Positions 4,940 to 7,148 of a DNA stretch of 7,148 nucleotides are shown piece after piece. The position numbers were made by a program, and so were the translations under genes. Location: positions 1-7,148 of the forward strand of contig CAIRFY010000419.1 in the NCBI GenBank assembly GCA_903877945.1, in the 5' to 3' direction. A model generated the notes under the pieces. The model was given only the letters and a program-made list of their open reading frames with translations. It did not search any database and had not been told where the DNA came from. Position 1 is the stretch's first letter; every line of letters begins with the position of its first letter. The stretch is from an uncultured Oscillochloris sp. (GTDB lineage: Bacteria > Chloroflexota > Chloroflexia > Chloroflexales > Chloroflexaceae).

Positions 4940-6136
4940 TTGTCTACCACTGAAACGACACCGGCGGCGGGCCGCTTCGGCCCCTATGGCGGGCGCTATG
5001 TCCCTGAGACGCTGATGCCAGCGGTGACGGCCCTAGAGGCGGCCTATCGCGAAGTTCAGGGCGACCCGGCTTTCTGGGCCGAGCTTGATGAACTCCAGCG
5101 CACGTACACCGGACGCCCGACGCCCCTGACCTACGCCCGGCGGCTCAGCGCGCAGCTTGGCGGCGCGCAGATCTACCTCAAACGCGAGGATTTGGCCCAC
5201 ACTGGCGCGCATAAGATCAACAACGCCCTCGGCCAAGGTCTGCTTGCCAAGCGCATGGGGAAGCGCCGGATCATCGCCGAGACCGGGGCGGGCCAGCACG
5301 GCGTGGCCAGCGCCACCGTCTGTGCCCTGCTGGGCATGGAGTGCGTGGTCTACATGGGCGTGGACGACATGGCCCGGCAGAGCCCGAACGTCTTCCGCAT
5401 GCGCCTGCTTGGAGCGGAGGTGCACGGCGTGGAGAGCGGCTCGCGCACGCTGAAGGACGCGATCAACGAGGCCATGCGCGACTGGGTGACGAACCCGGAC
5501 AGCTACTACCTGCTTGGATCGGCCCTCGGCCCGCACCCCTACCCAACGATGGTGCGTGACTTCCAGCGCGTGATCGGCCAGGAGGCCCGCGCCCAGATGC
5601 TCGCGCAGGTGGGGCGTCTACCCGATGTGGTGGTGGCCTGCGTGGGCGGCGGATCAAACGCCATCGGGATCTTCCACCCGTTTTTGGACGATGCCAGCGT
5701 GGCTCTGCGCGGCGTGGAGGCGGGCGGGCGCGGTCAGAAGCTAGGCGACCACGCCGCCCGCTTCCTCTCGGCCCTCCCCGGCGTCCTCCAGGGCACCTAC
5801 TCGTACGTCCTCCAGGATGAGAACGGCCAGATCGCCCTGACCCACTCGATCTCGGCGGGCCTCGACTACGCCAGCGTTGGGCCTGAGCACGCATGGTTGC
5901 ACGACACCGGGCGCGCCGTTTACACCTCCGCCGACGATGAGGAGGCGCTCGACGCCTTCGAGACTCTCTCGCGCAACGAGGGGATCATCCCGGCACTGGA
6001 GAGCGCCCACGCCATCGCCGAGGTGATCAAGCTGGCCCCGACCATGCGGCCCGACCAGATCATCCTGGTGAATCTCTCTGGGCGCGGCGACAAGGACATC
6101 TTCACGGCGGCTGATGCCCTGGGGATGGCGATCTGA
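4940..6136 (+). CDS. trpB: Tryptophan synthase beta chain
   Basis: This PLP-dependent enzyme condenses indole with L-serine to form tryptophan, normally in an alpha2-beta2 complex with TrpA. From TTG 4940 it is 398 residues, the standard length; from ATG 4922 it would be 404. FGPYGGRYVPETLMPAV is the typical N-terminus. HTGAHKINNA gives the PLP-binding Lys92, AETGAGQHG gives the catalytic Glu114, and CVGGGSNAIG (234-243) is the phosphate-binding loop. GLDYASVGPEHA holds Asp309, and NLSGRGDKD (378-386) is the C-terminal cofactor motif. All key residues are present. Small departures from common forms are YASVGPEHA in place of YAGVGPEHS. The sequence is of the TrpB1 type that pairs with TrpA, yet trpA is not the next gene. 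The lipid kinase gene follows after 11 nt, so the two are probably co-transcribed. Confidence 0.96.
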   Translation: MSTTETTPAAGRFGPYGGRYVPETLMPAVTALEAAYREVQGDPAFWAELDELQRTYTGRPTPLTYARRLSAQLGGAQIYLKREDLAHTGAHKINNALGQGLLAKRMGKRRIIAETGAGQHGVASATVCALLGMECVVYMGVDDMARQSPNVFRMRLLGAEVHGVESGSRTLKDAINEAMRDWVTNPDSYYLLGSALGPHPYPTMVRDFQRVIGQEARAQMLAQVGRLPDVVVACVGGGSNAIGIFHPFLDDASVALRGVEAGGRGQKLGDHAARFLSALPGVLQGTYSYVLQDENGQIALTHSISAGLDYASVGPEHAWLHDTGRAVYTSADDEEALDAFETLSRNEGIIPALESAHAIAEVIKLAPTMRPDQIILVNLSGRGDKDIFTAADALGMAI

Positions 6137-6147
6137 GAGGCACGCCC

Positions 6148-7068
6148 ATGAAAACCTGTATCATCCTGAACCCCTGGGCCGGGCGCGGCACGGCGGGGCA
6201 GCGGCGACCCGAACTGGAGGCCGCCCTGCGCGCCGCCGAGGTGGACTTTGATCTGGTGGAAACCCACGCCCGTAGCGGGGCCACCGAGCTGACGTACCAG
6301 GCGATGGATCGTGGCTACGACTGCGTGGCGGCGGTGGGCGGCGACGGCACGATCAACGAGGTGGTGAACGGACTCCTGGGCGGGCGCGAGCGATTCGGAC
6401 GCGAGGCCGCCCTGGGGATTGTGCCCCTCGGCACTGGTAGCGATTTTGTCAAGGTGCTCACTGGCGTTGAGCCAAACGACCTGGCCGGGGCCGCACGTCG
6501 TCTGGCCGCCGGGCGCACTCGTCCGGTCGATGTGGGCCTGATCAGTGTCGAGTCGCCAGCCGGTGTGGAGCGCCGCTACTTTATCAACGGGCTCGGAATG
6601 GGCATCGACGCCCAAGTGGCCGTGGAGAGCCTGAAGCTCACTGGACTGAAGGGCTTTGCGGTCTACCTCATGGCGATCATCCGCGCCATGGCCTCCTACA
6701 AGGCTCATATGATGACCGTGCGCTTTGATGACTACGAGGTGCGCCGCCGCCTACTCTTCGCCAGCGTGGCCAGCGGGCGTAGCCAGGGTGGCGGATTCCT
6801 GATGACCCCATCGGCCCTGATTGATGATGGCATACTCGACCTGTGCATTGTCGATAAGCTGCGCCTTGACCAGATCATCCGCTACCTGCCCAGGCTCATG
6901 GAAGGCACCCACACCACGCTCCGCGTGGTGACGATGGGCCGCGCCCGACATATCGAGGTCACGTGCCAGAATGGGATTCCAGTGGCCACTGACGGCGAGG
7001 TGGTGGCCACCGCCGCCACCCGCGTGTGTGTGGATGTGGTGCCGGGGGCGGTGCAGTTGGTGATGTGA
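6148..7068 (+). CDS. Diacylglycerol/sphingosine kinase-family lipid kinase (DgkB/YegS-like)
   Basis: This 306-residue protein belongs to the DAGK catalytic-domain family, which phosphorylates the hydroxyl of membrane lipids with ATP at the cytoplasmic face. ILNPWAGRG (6-14) is the first strand and nucleotide loop. AAVGGDGTINEVVNG (61-75) is the family's GGDG signature. VPLGTGSDF (92-100) corresponds to the usual PxGTxNDFA, with Ser98 in place of Asn. YFINGLGMGIDAQV (144-157), DDGILDLCIVD (226-236) and ATDGEVV (280-286) complete the C-terminal beta-sandwich domain. The length is typical. ATG 6148 is preceded by GAGAGG (6135-6140) at a 7-nt gap; that site overlaps the trpB stop codon. Diacylglycerol, undecaprenol or a long-chain base could be the substrate; the sequence does not say which. 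Confidence 0.9.
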   Translation: MKTCIILNPWAGRGTAGQRRPELEAALRAAEVDFDLVETHARSGATELTYQAMDRGYDCVAAVGGDGTINEVVNGLLGGRERFGREAALGIVPLGTGSDFVKVLTGVEPNDLAGAARRLAAGRTRPVDVGLISVESPAGVERRYFINGLGMGIDAQVAVESLKLTGLKGFAVYLMAIIRAMASYKAHMMTVRFDDYEVRRRLLFASVASGRSQGGGFLMTPSALIDDGILDLCIVDKLRLDQIIRYLPRLMEGTHTTLRVVTMGRARHIEVTCQNGIPVATDGEVVATAATRVCVDVVPGAVQLVM

Positions 7069-7122
7069 ACATCAGGGCTGATGCAAAATCGTGTGATCGC
7101 CGCTCAGCGCTCACCCCCCAGC

Positions 7123-7147
7123 CCCCTCTCCCTCACGGGGAGAGGGG
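7123..7147. repeat. C/G-rich intergenic palindrome, probably part of a dispersed repeat
   Basis: CCCCTCTCCC (7123-7132) pairs perfectly with GGGAGAGGGG (7138-7147) around the loop TCACG. It is preceded by TCACCCCCCAG and lies 54 nt after the lipid kinase stop. No T run is visible, but the window ends one base later. I recall nearly identical C-rich palindromes as frequent intergenic repeats in GC-rich bacteria, including Chloroflexota. It could also help terminate transcription. Confidence 0.75.
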
Positions 7148-7148
7148 C

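Noticed and set aside
7061..7083. Overlapping short inverted repeats TGATGT/ACATCA and CATCA/TGATG at the lipid kinase stop
   Set aside because: Arms of five to six bases with very tight loops and no T run; not convincing as a terminator.

Overview
The window is GC-rich bacterial DNA. All five well-supported genes after the first, and the first itself, lie on the + strand. The mixture of genes suggests a Chloroflexota bacterium (Chloroflexus/Roseiflexus/Oscillochloris type). The clues are an NYN-LOTUS protein, trp genes interleaved with unrelated genes, A/T-rich short tandem repeats, and a C-rich intergenic palindrome. The assignment rests on gene style and remembered repeat types, not on a search, and is moderate at best.

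Layout. Positions 8-94 hold six perfect copies of a 14-bp A/T-rich tandem repeat. Positions 95-510 hold no credible gene; they contain a candidate extended -10 promoter (103-131) and a 12-bp perfect palindrome (227-238), and probably form a long untranslated leader. Positions 511-2328 encode a 605-residue multidomain protein: NYN ribonuclease-like domain, LOTUS/OST-HTH domain, Arg/Gly patch, long acidic linker with an internal duplication, and a C-terminal winged-helix-like segment. A strong intrinsic terminator (2333-2376) follows it.

The second block starts only 13 nt after that terminator. It contains trpF (2390-3010), a calcineurin-like metallophosphoesterase that overlaps trpF by 4 nt (3007-4443), a small membrane-anchored Trm112/UPF0434-like protein that has lost the zinc cysteines (4512-4847), trpB (4940-6136) and a diacylglycerol/sphingosine-kinase-family lipid kinase (6148-7068). 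A perfect 24-bp hairpin with a 4-nt loop (4867-4918) sits directly before trpB. The window ends in the first part of a C/G-rich intergenic palindrome (7123-7147).

How the genes may work together. TrpF (step 3) and TrpB (last step) belong to tryptophan synthesis, but trpA and the rest of the pathway are not here, so this is a scattered trp locus. The phosphoesterase, the anchored small protein and the lipid kinase all look membrane- or lipid-related, but a common pathway is only an inference. The NYN-LOTUS protein is probably an RNA-handling factor in its own transcription unit. It is the most unusual gene here in architecture, though NYN and LOTUS domains together are a known combination. I see no mobile element, CRISPR array, tRNA or rRNA.
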